This document shows positions 16,630-26,414 of a stretch of DNA of 64,000 nucleotides, in pieces. This DNA is from an uncultured Clostridia bacterium (lineage in GTDB: Bacteria > Bacillota > Clostridia > Oscillospirales > Acutalibacteraceae): positions 1 to 64,000 of the forward strand of contig CANQGK010000009.1 in NCBI GenBank assembly GCA_947623175.1, written 5' to 3'. The notes beneath the pieces are model-generated. The model was not told the DNA's origin, did no database searches, and saw nothing but the letters and a program-made list of their open reading frames with translations. The position numbers and the translations under genes are program-made. Position 1 is the stretch's first letter, and every line of letters begins with the position of its first letter.

Positions 16630-19257
16630 TTATCCTCCGATCATATTTTTTGCTATATCATATACCGCTTTGAGCGCTTCGTCCGCTTTGGATATATCCC
16701 TGCCGCCCGCCATAGCCAAATCGGGCTTGCCGCCGCCGTTACCTCCGGTAATTTTGGCGATTTCCTTTACAAGATTACCCGCGTGCGCGCCCTTTGCTGC
16801 GGCGTCCTTGCCGCAGGCGGCGGCAAAGGTAAGCTTATCGCCGTTTACCGCGGCAAATATCGCTATCATATCGGCGTTGTCCGCCTTTATGGTATCAGCC
16901 ATTTTGCGAAGCTCGTCGGGCGAGGTATTGTCAAGTCGCGCGCTTACGACGCGAAGGTCTGCGAGCGTTACGGCTTTGCTTATGATATCGTTGATTTTAT
17001 TTCCCGCAAGCTTGGCTTCCGCTTTTTCGAGCGCCTGTTTTGTTTCCTTAAGCTCCGTCATAACCTGAGCCGCGCGCTTTGCTATATCGGCGCTGTTCTG
17101 CGCCTTTAAATTCTCTGCGATTTCGGCGGCTAAGCGCTTTGTTTGCTTCAAAAGGTTTAAAAGGTTGGTTCCGGTAACCGCCTCTATGCGTCGAACGCCT
17201 GCCGCAACGCTTGATTCGGAAATTATATGGAACAATCCGATTTTTGCGGTATTGTCTACATGGGTACCGCCGCACAGCTCTACCGATTTATCCGCCGCCG
17301 CGACAACACGGACGATATCGCCGTATTTTTCGCCGAACAGCGCCATAGCGCCCAACTTTTTAGCCTCGGCGATGGGCATTTCCTTATTTTCAACCGCAAT
17401 TCCCGCAAGCACGGCGGAGTTTACATACTCTTCGACCTTTTCCAATTCCTCCGCCGTCAAGGCAGAAAAATGGGTAAAGTCAAAACGCACCGTCTTTTCG
17501 TTAACAAGCTGTCCCGCCTGCTCCACGTGTGTGCCCAAAACAGAGCGCAAGCCCGCCTGCAAAAGGTGAGCCGCAGTATGGTTGCGGCGAATGGCGTTTC
17601 GTCTTTCGGTATTTATGGCGGCTTTTACGGTATCGCCTACGGAAACCGTACCGCTTATCACCCTCGCGCGGTGGGTAAATATACCGTCCGCAGTCTTTTT
17701 GGTGTCGCTTACCTCAATATTGCAGGAATTTGAAAAAATCGTGCCGGTATCCCCTACCTGACCGCCGCTTTCGGCGTAAAACGGAGTTTTATCAAGCACA
17801 ATAAGCGCGTCGCTTCCGGCGTTTACGGACGCGGCATGCTCGCCCTCGCTTACAATATCGATAATTTCGGCGGTACATTCATATTCGCCGTAGCCCACAA
17901 AAACGGTGGGCGCCGTATTATCAAAGGTAATGCCGTCGCTTTTCCAGCTTTCCTTATCCGACGCCTTTCGTGACGAACGCGCCAATTCACGCTGGTTGTC
18001 CATACATTTTTTAAAGGTATCGAGATCTACGGACATGCCCTTTTCGGCAAGTATATCGACCGTGAGATCAATAGGAAATCCGTAAGTATCGTAAAGCTTG
18101 AAAGCGTCCTTGCCCGAAAGAATGCCGCCCTTTTTTTCTATGGCTTCGAGCATGCTAAGTCCTTGGTCGATGGTTTTGTTAAAGCTTGCTTCTTCATTGG
18201 TAATGACCTTGAAAATCAGCTCTTTCTTTTCCAAAAGCTCGGGGTAACCCGATTTATTTTCGTTTATTACCGCTTCGCAAAGCTCGGTAAAGAAGGGCTT
18301 GTCAATTCCCAAAAGCTTGCCGTGGCGCACCGCTCGCCGAATGATGCGGCGAAGCACGTATCCCCTGCCCTCGTTGGAAGGAATAATACCGTCGCTTATC
18401 ATAAATGTGGCGGCTCTCGCATGGTCGGTTATGGCGCGGATGGATATATCCGACGAATTGTCCTTGCCGTACTCTTTCCCCGATATCGCGCATACCTTAT
18501 CGAGAATATTGCGTATGGTGTCTACCTCGAACATATTGTCAACTCCCTGCATAACGCATGCAAGTCGCTCGAGGCCCATTCCGGTATCGATATTTTTATG
18601 TTCAAGCTCGGTGTAGGTACCGTCGCCCATATTGTTGAACTGTGAAAATACGTTGTTCCAGATTTCCATATACCTGTCGCAGTCACAGCCGGGCTTACAA
18701 TCCGGACTGCCGCAGCCGTATTTTTCGCCGCGGTCGAAGTAAATCTCACTGCATGGTCCGCATGGGCCCGTACCGTGCTCCCAGAAATTATCCTCCTTGC
18801 CGAGCTTTATTATACGCTCCGGCGGAACGCCGATAACGTCGCGCCACAAAGCGTAAGCCTCGTCGTCCTCCTCGTAAACCGAGGGCCAAAGCAGATTTTC
18901 GGGAATTTCCAGGGTTTTGGTCAAAAATTCCCATGCCCACGGTATAGCCTCTTTTTTGAAATAATCGCCGAAAGAAAAGTTGCCGAGCATTTCGAAAAAT
19001 GTGCCGTGCCTTGCGGTAATGCCCACGCGCTCAAGGTCGGGCGTGCGAATGCATTTCTGACAGGTGGTAACCCGCTTCGACGGAGGGGTAACCTCGCCGG
19101 TAAAGTATTTTTTCATAGGCGCCATGCCCGAATTTATAAGCAAAAGCGATTTGTCGTTATTGGGTACCAACGAAAAGCTGCCCAGGCGCAGATGCCCCTT
19201 ACTTTCAAAAAATGAAAGATATTTTTCCCGTAAATCGTTAAGTGAAGTCCATTGCAT
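16630..19257 (-). CDS. alaS: Alanyl-tRNA synthetase
   Basis: The 875-residue protein is AlaRS. The catalytic domain begins WTSLNDLREKYLSFFESKGH and contains RVTTCQKCIRTPDLERVG and the class II motif 2 region TFFEMLGNFSFGDYFK. The tRNA-recognition domain and the editing domain follow, with the zinc-binding HTAAHLLQAGLR (HxxxH) and CGGTHVDNT motifs; the C-Ala domain ends the chain. It charges tRNA-Ala and clears mischarged serine and glycine. A consensus promoter lies 36 bases upstream; there is no room for a T-box leader. HIT and phosphoribosyltransferase genes follow closely. Confidence 0.98.
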   Translation of the reverse strand: MQWTSLNDLREKYLSFFESKGHLRLGSFSLVPNNDKSLLLINSGMAPMKKYFTGEVTPPSKRVTTCQKCIRTPDLERVGITARHGTFFEMLGNFSFGDYFKKEAIPWAWEFLTKTLEIPENLLWPSVYEEDDEAYALWRDVIGVPPERIIKLGKEDNFWEHGTGPCGPCSEIYFDRGEKYGCGSPDCKPGCDCDRYMEIWNNVFSQFNNMGDGTYTELEHKNIDTGMGLERLACVMQGVDNMFEVDTIRNILDKVCAISGKEYGKDNSSDISIRAITDHARAATFMISDGIIPSNEGRGYVLRRIIRRAVRHGKLLGIDKPFFTELCEAVINENKSGYPELLEKKELIFKVITNEEASFNKTIDQGLSMLEAIEKKGGILSGKDAFKLYDTYGFPIDLTVDILAEKGMSVDLDTFKKCMDNQRELARSSRKASDKESWKSDGITFDNTAPTVFVGYGEYECTAEIIDIVSEGEHAASVNAGSDALIVLDKTPFYAESGGQVGDTGTIFSNSCNIEVSDTKKTADGIFTHRARVISGTVSVGDTVKAAINTERRNAIRRNHTAAHLLQAGLRSVLGTHVEQAGQLVNEKTVRFDFTHFSALTAEELEKVEEYVNSAVLAGIAVENKEMPIAEAKKLGAMALFGEKYGDIVRVVAAADKSVELCGGTHVDNTAKIGLFHIISESSVAAGVRRIEAVTGTNLLNLLKQTKRLAAEIAENLKAQNSADIAKRAAQVMTELKETKQALEKAEAKLAGNKINDIISKAVTLADLRVVSARLDNTSPDELRKMADTIKADNADMIAIFAAVNGDKLTFAAACGKDAAAKGAHAGNLVKEIAKITGGNGGGKPDLAMAGGRDISKADEALKAVYDIAKNMIGG

Positions 19258-19293
19258 AATATAACATCCTTAAATCCAAAATCAAGCTGTATT

Positions 19294-19322
19294 ATTATAA
19301 CCTTAAATGCCGTACATGTCAA
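19294..19322 (-). promoter_or_regulatory. Consensus sigma-A promoter of alaS
   Basis: TTGACA (19317-19322), exactly 17 bases, TATAAT (19294-19299) on the minus strand is a perfect match to the sigma-A consensus. It lies 36 bases before ATG 19257, giving a leader of about 30 nt, so alaS is not T-box controlled here. The -35 overlaps the stop codon region of the DUF1015 gene. Confidence 0.85.
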
Positions 19323-19323
19323 T

Positions 19324-20514
19324 TTATTTGATTTTTCCGGCTTCGAGATAAAAGCGCTTATCGTCGGCGCAGCCCATAGAAAAGGTTTTTCTCGGCAAAG
19401 AACCGTCCGCCGAAATAGCGTCGAAAAGCTCGCTTTTTTCCATACCCTTAAATATAAAGCCGAGGGTTTTTTCCTTTTTGCAAAGGTTGTAAACCGAAGC
19501 TTCACCGTGGATATAGTCTATTTTAATATTTTTTGTCTTTATGTATTCGTCCAAAAAGCTTTGAAGCGTGGCGACGCACAGCTTACCTGACGGCTTTACC
19601 GATACGCGCTTTACCTTATCGCCGTAAACGCATGTAAAGCTTTGCGCATCCTCGCCCGTATATTCGCCGCCCGAAGCATCGAGAAAATCGGCTATCACTT
19701 TTTCGGGTTCCACGCCGAAAAGCACGCGGTAGATCGGCTCAAATTCGAGTGAAAAATCTCGTATATTTACAACCTCGACCATCGCATAGCGCGGCGCTTT
19801 TCCGAGGTTATAGCATTCCTTGGCGGCGGCTAAGGAATGGTTGCCGTCTCCTACGGCGAATAAAAATCCGTCTTTGGAGCTTTCGCATAAACGGTCAAGT
19901 CCGCATTGCAAAGCCAAAATTTCTTCGTCGTTTAAAGCGTAGCCCTTGATCGCGCCGCCGTTTTGCATAAGCGTAAAATCGTAGAGCTTTTTGAAATTTT
20001 CCTTTTTTGAAGCGAGCCCTTCGATTATCCGGCAGTCGGGATCGTCTATCAAAAGCATAATATGCGGAAGCTCCAGCGGCGCGCCTTTTCTTATATTGAC
20101 GCGCGGCGGTATTCGCTCGAGCACCGTTTCCTCGGTAGCTCTTATATGAGTTTCGGCGTTCTTTTTATAGCTGTAGTCCTCTAAATCTATAAAGCCCAAA
20201 ACGCCGCGGCGAAGCTTACCGTTTTTTAAGGTGCGCTCTATGTAAACCATCGTATTTTCATAAAGGTTAAAAACGTCGTTATCGATATATTCCCGCATGG
20301 TGGCGTTGATTTTGTTGATACGCTCGGTATTGTCGGCTTTCAGGTAAACCTCTGGCAGAATAATATTATACGCCGAAGGGTTATTGCCGGCGCATTTTTC
20401 GGTTTCGCGCCAATAATCGGGCTCGGAAGTATATTGGTCGCAGGCTATTACCGACCAGCTTTCAAAACCGGTTTTGGGCAAAAGTATGTCGCCCGGCAGA
20501 AGATGTTTTTTCAA
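19324..20514 (-). CDS. DUF1015 family protein
   Basis: The 396-residue protein fits the DUF1015 family. The opening is LLPGDILLPKTGFESWSVIACDQYTSEPDYW, the middle has an acidic RVNIRKGAPLELPHIMLLIDDP block, and FAVGDGNHSLAAAKECY (about 218-234) is the most conserved family motif. Function is not established; the family has been linked to serine kinase-like (SerK) folds, which I would not extend to this member without a search. The start is put at TTG 20514 because GGAG lies 9 bases before it; a GTG three codons earlier is only one base from GGAG. Confidence 0.85.
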   Translation of the reverse strand: MKKHLLPGDILLPKTGFESWSVIACDQYTSEPDYWRETEKCAGNNPSAYNIILPEVYLKADNTERINKINATMREYIDNDVFNLYENTMVYIERTLKNGKLRRGVLGFIDLEDYSYKKNAETHIRATEETVLERIPPRVNIRKGAPLELPHIMLLIDDPDCRIIEGLASKKENFKKLYDFTLMQNGGAIKGYALNDEEILALQCGLDRLCESSKDGFLFAVGDGNHSLAAAKECYNLGKAPRYAMVEVVNIRDFSLEFEPIYRVLFGVEPEKVIADFLDASGGEYTGEDAQSFTCVYGDKVKRVSVKPSGKLCVATLQSFLDEYIKTKNIKIDYIHGEASVYNLCKKEKTLGFIFKGMEKSELFDAISADGSLPRKTFSMGCADDKRFYLEAGKIK

Positions 20515-20542
20515 AAAATTCACACTCCGAAATAAAGTTTAA

Positions 20543-20569
20543 AAGTGAGCGCGGTATCGGCGCTCACTT
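20543..20569 (-). terminator. Terminator after the unknown lipoprotein gene
   Basis: A perfect 10-bp inverted repeat (20543-20552 with 20560-20569, AAGTGAGCGC/GCGCTCACTT) with a 7-base loop stands 5 bases after the lipoprotein stop. On the minus strand it is followed by TTAAACTTTATTT. It would separate the lipoprotein from the DUF1015 gene. Confidence 0.7.
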
Positions 20570-20573
20570 AAGG

Positions 20574-21311
20574 TTATTTGTAGGAAGAAAATTCAACCGC
20601 GCTTATACTGTCCTCGACGGGATTTATATATACGGTTATGCGGTTTCTTCTGTCCTTTTTGGTTATAAAATAATCAAGGTAGTAGCTTTCGTCGGATACC
20701 TTGTAAAAATGCGAAGGGGTGCCGAGATTATCGATTATATCGGTAATCGCCATCGAATTTGTAATACCGTTGATAGTAAAGGCATGGTAATTTTGCGGAT
20801 TTTTATAAAAATCGTTTTCCAGCCGGAGTTTAACGATATAACACTCATCGAGCTGCTTTGACGAGCGGGAGGAATTGTAAAACCAGCCCTTTATCCTAAC
20901 GTCGTTTTTTACGAAGTAGGATTCGATCGTTTCATATGAAAATATCAGCGACTTATCGTCGTAGGTATTTCCCTCGGCAAAATCCCAGCCCAATTTTCTC
21001 AAATCGGCAATTTTCATCGGAAGCTCGAATTTATCATCCGCAAAAACGCTGTCGATCTTAAACTTTTTGCCGAGATAAATATCGGCATAGTTTTCCTCGT
21101 CGAAAAGGCTTATGTCAAAATATTTTGACATTTCACGGTCGGATGACATAATGGGTTCGGCGGCATACGGGTTCGATTCGGTTACGGTTTCCGGTTCGGA
21201 TTTATTATTTTCTTTTACGCCGTAGCCGGTATCCGCCTTTTGGCAGGAAGCAAAGGATAAGAGCATGAAAATTACGCAAACCGATGAAATTATACTTTTA
21301 ATTTTACACAT
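20574..21311 (-). CDS. Lipoprotein of unknown function
   Basis: I do not recognise this 245-residue protein. A lipoprotein signal peptide ends in LLSFASC (Cys about 23). The mature part is charged and aromatic, with repeated short strand-like pieces (KFKIDSVFADDKFELPMKIADLRKLGWDF, then FTINGITNSMAITDIIDNLGTPSHFYK), suggesting two small alpha/beta units. The ITDIIDNLGTP segment looks like the helix-turn seen in BLIP/SmpA-type lipoproteins, which is only a resemblance. ATG 21311 follows GGGAAG at good spacing, so the longer frame is rejected. It has its own promoter and terminator. Confidence 0.75.
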   Translation of the reverse strand: MCKIKSIISSVCVIFMLLSFASCQKADTGYGVKENNKSEPETVTESNPYAAEPIMSSDREMSKYFDISLFDEENYADIYLGKKFKIDSVFADDKFELPMKIADLRKLGWDFAEGNTYDDKSLIFSYETIESYFVKNDVRIKGWFYNSSRSSKQLDECYIVKLRLENDFYKNPQNYHAFTINGITNSMAITDIIDNLGTPSHFYKVSDESYYLDYFITKKDRRNRITVYINPVEDSISAVEFSSYK

Positions 21312-21333
21312 AAGCTTCACTTCCCTTATATTT

Positions 21334-21362
21334 ATTTTATTAAAAAATACTCCGATTGTCAA
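21334..21362 (-). promoter_or_regulatory. Sigma-A promoter of the unknown lipoprotein gene
   Basis: TTGACA (21357-21362), 17 bases, TAAAAT (21334-21339) on the minus strand, 22 bases before ATG 21311. The consensus -35 and 5/6 -10 suggest solid constitutive expression independent of the tyrS transcript upstream. Confidence 0.7.
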
Positions 21363-21385
21363 CCGAATTTACATAAAAAAGTTAA

Positions 21386-22609
21386 TTATTCGAGTACAAA
21401 TTTATTATATACCTTTTTACCCTTTTTAACGATTATTTCGTTTTCGAAAGCGTCTTGTACAAGCGAAAAGGCGATATCGGTTACTTTTTCACCGTTGACG
21501 CTTACTCCGCCCTGGGTTATAAGCCGTCTTCCCTCGCCCTTGGAGGCTATAAGCTCGGCTTTTAAAAGCATTGTCACAATATCGATTTTACCGTCGGTAA
21601 AATCGGATTTTGCAAGGGTGGTGGTGGGCATATTCTCGTTGGAGCCGACGCCGCCGAATACCGCTTTTGCGGCAGCCTGCGCTTTTTCTGCCTCTTCGTC
21701 GCCGTGAACGAGCTTTGTCAATTCAAAAGCCAATATTTCTTTTGCGGTGTTAAGGCGGCTTCCCTCCCATGAGCTCATCTTATCGATTTCTTCGAGCGGC
21801 AAAAAGGTAAGCATGCGAATGCATTTTAAAACGTCGGCGTCCGAAACGTTGCGCCAATATTGATAAAATTCGTACGGCGGCGTCTTTTCGGGGTCAAGCC
21901 AAACGGCGCCGTTTGAGGTTTTACCCATTTTTTTGCCTTCCGAATTAAGCAGCAAGGTAATGGTCATAGCATAAGCGTCCTTGCCGAGCTTTTTGCGTAT
22001 AAGCTCGGTACCGCCGAGCATATTGCTCCATTGATCGTCGCCGCCGAACTGCATATTACAGCCGTAATTTTTGTACAAATGGTAAAAGTCGTAGCTTTGC
22101 ATGATCATATAGTTGAACTCTAAGAAGGAAAGCCCTTTTTCCATTCTTTGCTTGTAGCATTCGGCGCGAAGCATGTTGTTTACCGAAAAGCATGCGCCGA
22201 CGTCTCTCAATAAATCGATATAGTTAAGATTTAAAAGCCAATCGGCGTTATTTACCATAAGCGCCTTGTCCTCGCCGAACTCGATAAAACGGCTCATCTG
22301 CTTTTTGAAACATTCGCAGTTATGCCGAATAGTTTCGGGAGTCATCATAGAGCGCATATCGGTTCTTCCCGAAGGGTCGCCTATATATCCAGTGCCGCCG
22401 CCAATTAACGCGATAGGTCTGTTTCCCGCCATCTGCAAGCGCTTCATAAGGCATAATGCCATAAAATGACCTACATGCAGGCTGTCCGCCGTGGGGTCGA
22501 ATCCTATGTAAAACGTAGCCTTGCCTCCGTTTATAAGCTCGCGGATTTCGGCTTCGTCCGTAACCTGAGCGATAAGTCCTCTTGCAACCAATTCATCATA
22601 AACCGTCAT
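21386..22609 (-). CDS. tyrS: Tyrosyl-tRNA synthetase
   Basis: The 407-residue protein is a bacterial TyrRS. The class I signatures are [16 protein letters not shown] (HVGH for HIGH, about 39-54) and [11 protein letters not shown] (KMSKS equivalent, about 227). [18 protein letters not shown] is the tyrosine/tRNA site, and a C-terminal S4-like domain begins [14 protein letters not shown]. It charges tRNA-Tyr. Its ATG lies inside the end of recN (14-base overlap), so it is translated from the nusB-recN transcript and has no T-box leader. Confidence 0.97.
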   Translation of the reverse strand: MTVYDELVARGLIAQVTDEAEIRELINGGKATFYIGFDPTADSLHVGHFMALCLMKRLQMAGNRPIALIGGGTGYIGDPSGRTDMRSMMTPETIRHNCECFKKQMSRFIEFGEDKALMVNNADWLLNLNYIDLLRDVGACFSVNNMLRAECYKQRMEKGLSFLEFNYMIMQSYDFYHLYKNYGCNMQFGGDDQWSNMLGGTELIRKKLGKDAYAMTITLLLNSEGKKMGKTSNGAVWLDPEKTPPYEFYQYWRNVSDADVLKCIRMLTFLPLEEIDKMSSWEGSRLNTAKEILAFELTKLVHGDEEAEKAQAAAKAVFGGVGSNENMPTTTLAKSDFTDGKIDIVTMLLKAELIASKGEGRRLITQGGVSVNGEKVTDIAFSLVQDAFENEIIVKKGKKVYNKFVLE

Positions 22610-24272
22610 TATTATAACTCCTATCCAATAATTCTTTTGCGGAATTATACAAATTCCGCGTAATCTCCGTTCCGGACATTATTCGCGCAATTTCTTTGAT
22701 TCGCTCGTCGTATCCGAGCGAAAAAACATGCGTAAATGTTCTGCCGTTTTCGGTATCCTTCTCAATCAGCAAATGATTATCCGCACGCGCGGCTATCTGC
22801 GCCAAATGGGTAACGCATATAACCTGACGGCCTAAAGAGAGTATTTTAAGCCTGCTTGCCACCTTGTCGGCGGTATAACCGCTTATGCCCGAATCGATTT
22901 CGTCAAAAATCATAGTCTCGACGCCGTCTTTGTCGATAAGGGCGCTTTTAACGGCAAGCATAGTGCGCGAAAGCTCGCCGCCGGAAGCGATTTTCGCAAG
23001 CGGTTTAAGGTTTTCTCCCTTGTTTGCGGAAATTATAAATTCGACTACGTCCTTGCCGCGCTTTGTATACCTGCCCTCGCCGAAGGCGACTTTAAAAGCG
23101 ACAGACGGCATATTAAGCTCCCTTAAAATATCGCCGACCTCTTTTTCGAAACGCTCCGCCGCCTTTTTTCGGGTAGCCGACAGGATATCCGCGTACTCTA
23201 TAAGCCTCAGCTTCGATTTTTCGAGCTGTCGGGACAGCTCCTCTATTCGCGCGTCGGCGCCGTCGATTTTTTCCGACTCTGCGACGGCGTTTTCGAGAAA
23301 ACGAAGCATTTCTTCCTCCGAACTACCGTATTTTACCATAAGGCGCTGCAGCTCGTCAAGTCGTTTGTTGATTTTATCGGTATCGGCAGGCGAATTTTGC
23401 AAAGAATCGAGATAATCCGCGATATCCGCCGAAATATCCTCCGTTTCGGAAATAACTGCGTTTAAGCGGTTAAAGGATTTTTGAAATTCGTCGCCGTTTA
23501 GCGGCGCGATTTCTTTTGTCGCAAATTTAAGCGAATTAACTGCGCCGTCGTATTCCTCGTCGCCGCTAAGCAGCAGTGACGCCTTACTTAAGGCTTTTAG
23601 GGCGGTTTCGTATTCCTCCGCAATTTTAAGCTGTTCTTTAAGCCGGCTTATTTCGCCGGGTTTGATATCCGCTTTTGTAAGCTCGTCTATTTGAAATTTA
23701 AGCAAATCGGATTTATGCCTTTTCTCGTCCTCGTCGGTTTCGAGGCTTGTAAGCTCGCGGCGGATATTGTTAAGCGATTTAAACTCGGTATAGTATTTGT
23801 TGAGCTCCGCTTCGTTTTCCGCAAGCGCGTCCAAAAAACCACAATGCGTATCGGGGTTAAGCAGCGCCTGATTGTCGTGCTGACCGTGTATATTTATAAG
23901 CGCGGCGGCAATTTCGCGTAAAGTCGAGGCGGTCACCGGCTTTGAATTTACCTTGATCATTCCTTTGCCGGCGGCGCTTAATTTTCGGGTGATTAGTATG
24001 TTGCCGTCTTCGTCGGGGAAAATATCAAGTGATTCAAGGAATTTTATATTTTCGTCGGAAATTTCGCCGAAAAGGGCGGAAACCTCCGCCTCCTTACAGC
24101 CGGCTCTTATTAAATCCTTTGAAGTGCGCTCTCCGAGTACCGCGTTTATGGAGTCGATAACAATCGATTTACCGGCGCCCGTTTCGCCCGTAAGGACGTT
24201 AAAGCCGGAAGTAAATTCGATATCGGAGCGTTCGATAACCGCAATATTTTCAATATGCAAATACTTTAACAT
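22596..24272 (-). CDS. recN: DNA repair ATPase RecN
   Basis: The 558-residue SMC-like protein has Walker A GETGAGKS (about 30-37), long coiled-coil stretches rich in Glu/Lys/Leu (about 150-350), then the ABC signature [16 protein letters not shown] and Walker [13 protein letters not shown]. RecN gathers at double-strand breaks early in recombinational repair. It sits 13 bases after argR, its usual partner in Firmicutes, and overlaps tyrS. Confidence 0.97.
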   Translation of the reverse strand: MLKYLHIENIAVIERSDIEFTSGFNVLTGETGAGKSIVIDSINAVLGERTSKDLIRAGCKEAEVSALFGEISDENIKFLESLDIFPDEDGNILITRKLSAAGKGMIKVNSKPVTASTLREIAAALINIHGQHDNQALLNPDTHCGFLDALAENEAELNKYYTEFKSLNNIRRELTSLETDEDEKRHKSDLLKFQIDELTKADIKPGEISRLKEQLKIAEEYETALKALSKASLLLSGDEEYDGAVNSLKFATKEIAPLNGDEFQKSFNRLNAVISETEDISADIADYLDSLQNSPADTDKINKRLDELQRLMVKYGSSEEEMLRFLENAVAESEKIDGADARIEELSRQLEKSKLRLIEYADILSATRKKAAERFEKEVGDILRELNMPSVAFKVAFGEGRYTKRGKDVVEFIISANKGENLKPLAKIASGGELSRTMLAVKSALIDKDGVETMIFDEIDSGISGYTADKVASRLKILSLGRQVICVTHLAQIAARADNHLLIEKDTENGRTFTHVFSLGYDERIKEIARIMSGTEITRNLYNSAKELLDRSYNNDGL

Positions 24273-24285
24273 AATAAAACCGCCG

Positions 24286-24738
24286 TTATAATAATTTTTG
24301 CAGCGACTCGGATAATTGCTTTGAATGACCTTCGCTTTCGGTCACAACTATTATCGTATCGTCGCCCGCAAGCGAGCCTATCATCATATCGCCGAACAAT
24401 TCGTCGACCGCAACGCATGCGCTTGACGCCATGCCGTTTTCGCATTTGATAACAACGTTGTTTAAAGAGTATTTTACCGATTTGACCGCCGTCGAAAAAA
24501 GTGAATGGTATCTCTCCCCCGTTATTTTGGGAATATTATTTTCGGGATTTGCCAAATATCGGTAATTACCCTGCTCGTCTCTGCCCTTTACAAGCTTTAA
24601 TTCGCGTATATCGCGCGAAATCGTAGATTGGGTAATATTAAATCCTGCGGCGGCAAGTCCGTTTTGCAGATCCTCCTGCGTCAGGCAGATTTGCTCCTTT
24701 ATGATTTCCAATATCTTTTGCTGTCTTTTGAGTTTCAA
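24286..24738 (-). CDS. argR: Arginine repressor ArgR/AhrC
   Basis: The 150-residue protein has the ArgR winged helix (RQQKILEIIKEQICLTQEDLQNGLAAAGFNITQSTISRDIRELKLVK, 4-50) and the hexamerisation/arginine domain with the GSLAGDDTIIVV motif that contacts arginine. It would repress arginine synthesis and activate catabolism when arginine is high. It lies 2 bases after the NAD kinase gene and 13 before recN; argR-recN adjacency is conserved in Firmicutes. Confidence 0.97.
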   Translation of the reverse strand: MKLKRQQKILEIIKEQICLTQEDLQNGLAAAGFNITQSTISRDIRELKLVKGRDEQGNYRYLANPENNIPKITGERYHSLFSTAVKSVKYSLNNVVIKCENGMASSACVAVDELFGDMMIGSLAGDDTIIVVTESEGHSKQLSESLQKLL

Positions 24739-24740
24739 GG

Positions 24741-25595
24741 CTATACGCTCCTGCCGTCTTTGAATTTGTAAGAAAGTGTTTTGTAAAACGAACGGTCGTT
24801 AAGGCGAATAAGCTGTGCAAAATTGGGCGAACGTTTGATAACCACCTCGGTGTTTTGGTGAAGCGAAGCGGTTTTTCTGCCGTCAACCGTGAGATAAATA
24901 TCGGTTTTCTTCTTGGAGTTGGCTCTAAGCTTTATTTTATTGTCCGCTCCCAAAAGAATCGGCTTTGCCGACAGCGAATGGGAGCATATCGGAGTTATGC
25001 AAAAGCTTTCGGTCAGCGGGTCTATAATAGGCCCTCCCGCAGACATCGAATAGGCGGTGGAGCCCGTAGGTGTGGAAACTATGAGACCGTCCGCCCGATA
25101 GTTTATATAATCCCTGCCGACGCCCACCGAAATATCGATAATCCGGGAAATAAAACCGCTTGTGATAACCGCGTCGTTAAGCGCCGTATATTCGCCGATA
25201 ACCCTGCCGTTTTCAACGGCGCAGACGGAAAGCATCATCCGCTTTTCGATAAAATACTCGCCGGTTTTAAGCTTGCCGAGCAAATCAAGCTCGTTTTGCT
25301 CGATATTTGCAAGATAGCCCATTCTTCCCGCGTTGATACCCAAAACGGGCTTATTGTCCTGAGCGGCGCGCTTGGCGTAGCGGATAATGGTACCGTCTCC
25401 GCCGATTGTGATTATAATATCGGCAAGCTTATATATTTTATCCTCGGGAGCGTGCTTAAAATCCGTTCCCATGATATTATCGGGAAGATATGCGTCTATT
25501 CCCTGCTTTTTCAACAGCTTGCCTAATTTTTCAACCAATTCGAAGGAACCGTGCTTATCCAGATTAGGCAGTACGGCAACTGTCATGTAGTTCAT
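24741..25595 (-). CDS. nadK: NAD kinase
   Basis: The 284-residue protein is a polyphosphate/ATP NAD kinase. The motif GGDGT is at about 66-70, NAGRMGYLAN at about 90-99, and GLIVSTPTGSTAYSMSAGGPI about 168-188. It makes NADP from NAD. Its position between tlyA and argR is seen in several Clostridia, whereas Bacillus lacks nadK there. ATG follows an AAGAGATG-like ribosome site. Confidence 0.96.
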   Translation of the reverse strand: MNYMTVAVLPNLDKHGSFELVEKLGKLLKKQGIDAYLPDNIMGTDFKHAPEDKIYKLADIIITIGGDGTIIRYAKRAAQDNKPVLGINAGRMGYLANIEQNELDLLGKLKTGEYFIEKRMMLSVCAVENGRVIGEYTALNDAVITSGFISRIIDISVGVGRDYINYRADGLIVSTPTGSTAYSMSAGGPIIDPLTESFCITPICSHSLSAKPILLGADNKIKLRANSKKKTDIYLTVDGRKTASLHQNTEVVIKRSPNFAQLIRLNDRSFYKTLSYKFKDGRSV

Positions 25596-25607
25596 CTCTT
25601 TCGTAAG

Positions 25608-26414
25608 TTAATTGAGTGCTTCGTAGGAGTCGTTGACCACCCGCTCGGCGGTTTTATCGATCAGAATTTCGGGATTGTCGCTCTTTTTTAAATAACAAAG
25701 ATATTCGATATTACCCTCGGGCCCCTTGACCGGTGAAAAATCAAGCCCCAAAAGCGAAAATTTATTTTGCAAAGCTATATCGATTATTTTTTCAATAACC
25801 TCAATATGGACCGATTTATCCCGTACAACCCCTTTTTTTCCGACCTTTTCCTTTCCCGCTTCGAATTGCGGCTTAATAAGGCAGACCGCCGTACCGTCGG
25901 CTTTGAGTAAATTTCTCAAAACCGGCAAAATGAGCGATAACGATATAAAGGAAACGTCTACGGAAGCAAAGTCGAGCTTATCTGGCACCTCGGCTTCGGT
26001 AACGTAGCGAAAATTGGTGCGTTCAAGATTTATTACCCGGCTGTCGGTGCGCAGCTTCCAGGCAAGCTGACCGTAACCCACGTCTATAGAATATACCTTT
26101 GCCGCGTTGTTTTGAAGCATGCAATCGGTAAAGCCGCCGGTGGAAGCGCCTATATCCGCGCAGACGTATCCGTCCAGAGACAGTGAAAAAACCTCTACCG
26201 CCTTTTCAAGCTTTAAACCGCCGCGGCTTACGTATTTAAGGGCTTCGCCGCGTACTTCTATTATATCGTCGGGCTTTACGGTATTTCCCGCTTTGTCGGA
26301 TTTTTGATTGTTTACAAAAACTATGCCCGACATTATAAGCGCTTTAGCCTTTTCGCGGCTCTCGGCAAAGCCGCGCTGCGTCAAAGCGACGTCTAATCGT
26401 AATTTATCTGCCAT
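25608..26414 (-). CDS. tlyA: TlyA-family rRNA 2'-O-methyltransferase (YqxC)
   Basis: The 268-residue protein has an N-terminal S4 domain (LRLDVALTQRGFAESREKAKALIMSG) and an FtsJ-type SAM methyltransferase domain with ADIGASTGGFTDCMLQNNA (motif I), followed by DFASVDVSFISL. TlyA enzymes 2'-O-methylate cytidines of 16S and/or 23S rRNA. It abuts dxs (ispA-dxs-tlyA is the standard order) and precedes nadK by 12 bases. Confidence 0.95.
   Translation of the reverse strand: MADKLRLDVALTQRGFAESREKAKALIMSGIVFVNNQKSDKAGNTVKPDDIIEVRGEALKYVSRGGLKLEKAVEVFSLSLDGYVCADIGASTGGFTDCMLQNNAAKVYSIDVGYGQLAWKLRTDSRVINLERTNFRYVTEAEVPDKLDFASVDVSFISLSLILPVLRNLLKADGTAVCLIKPQFEAGKEKVGKKGVVRDKSVHIEVIEKIIDIALQNKFSLLGLDFSPVKGPEGNIEYLCYLKKSDNPEILIDKTAERVVNDSYEALN

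Noticed and set aside
16670-19264. Long open frames on the plus strand within alaS
   Set aside because: They mirror alaS in other frames, show low-complexity Ser/Arg/Ala composition, no ribosome sites and no known motifs.
19258-19323. Possible T-box leader before alaS
   Set aside because: The gap is only 66 bases and is filled by a consensus promoter; no T-box sequence or specifier stem fits.
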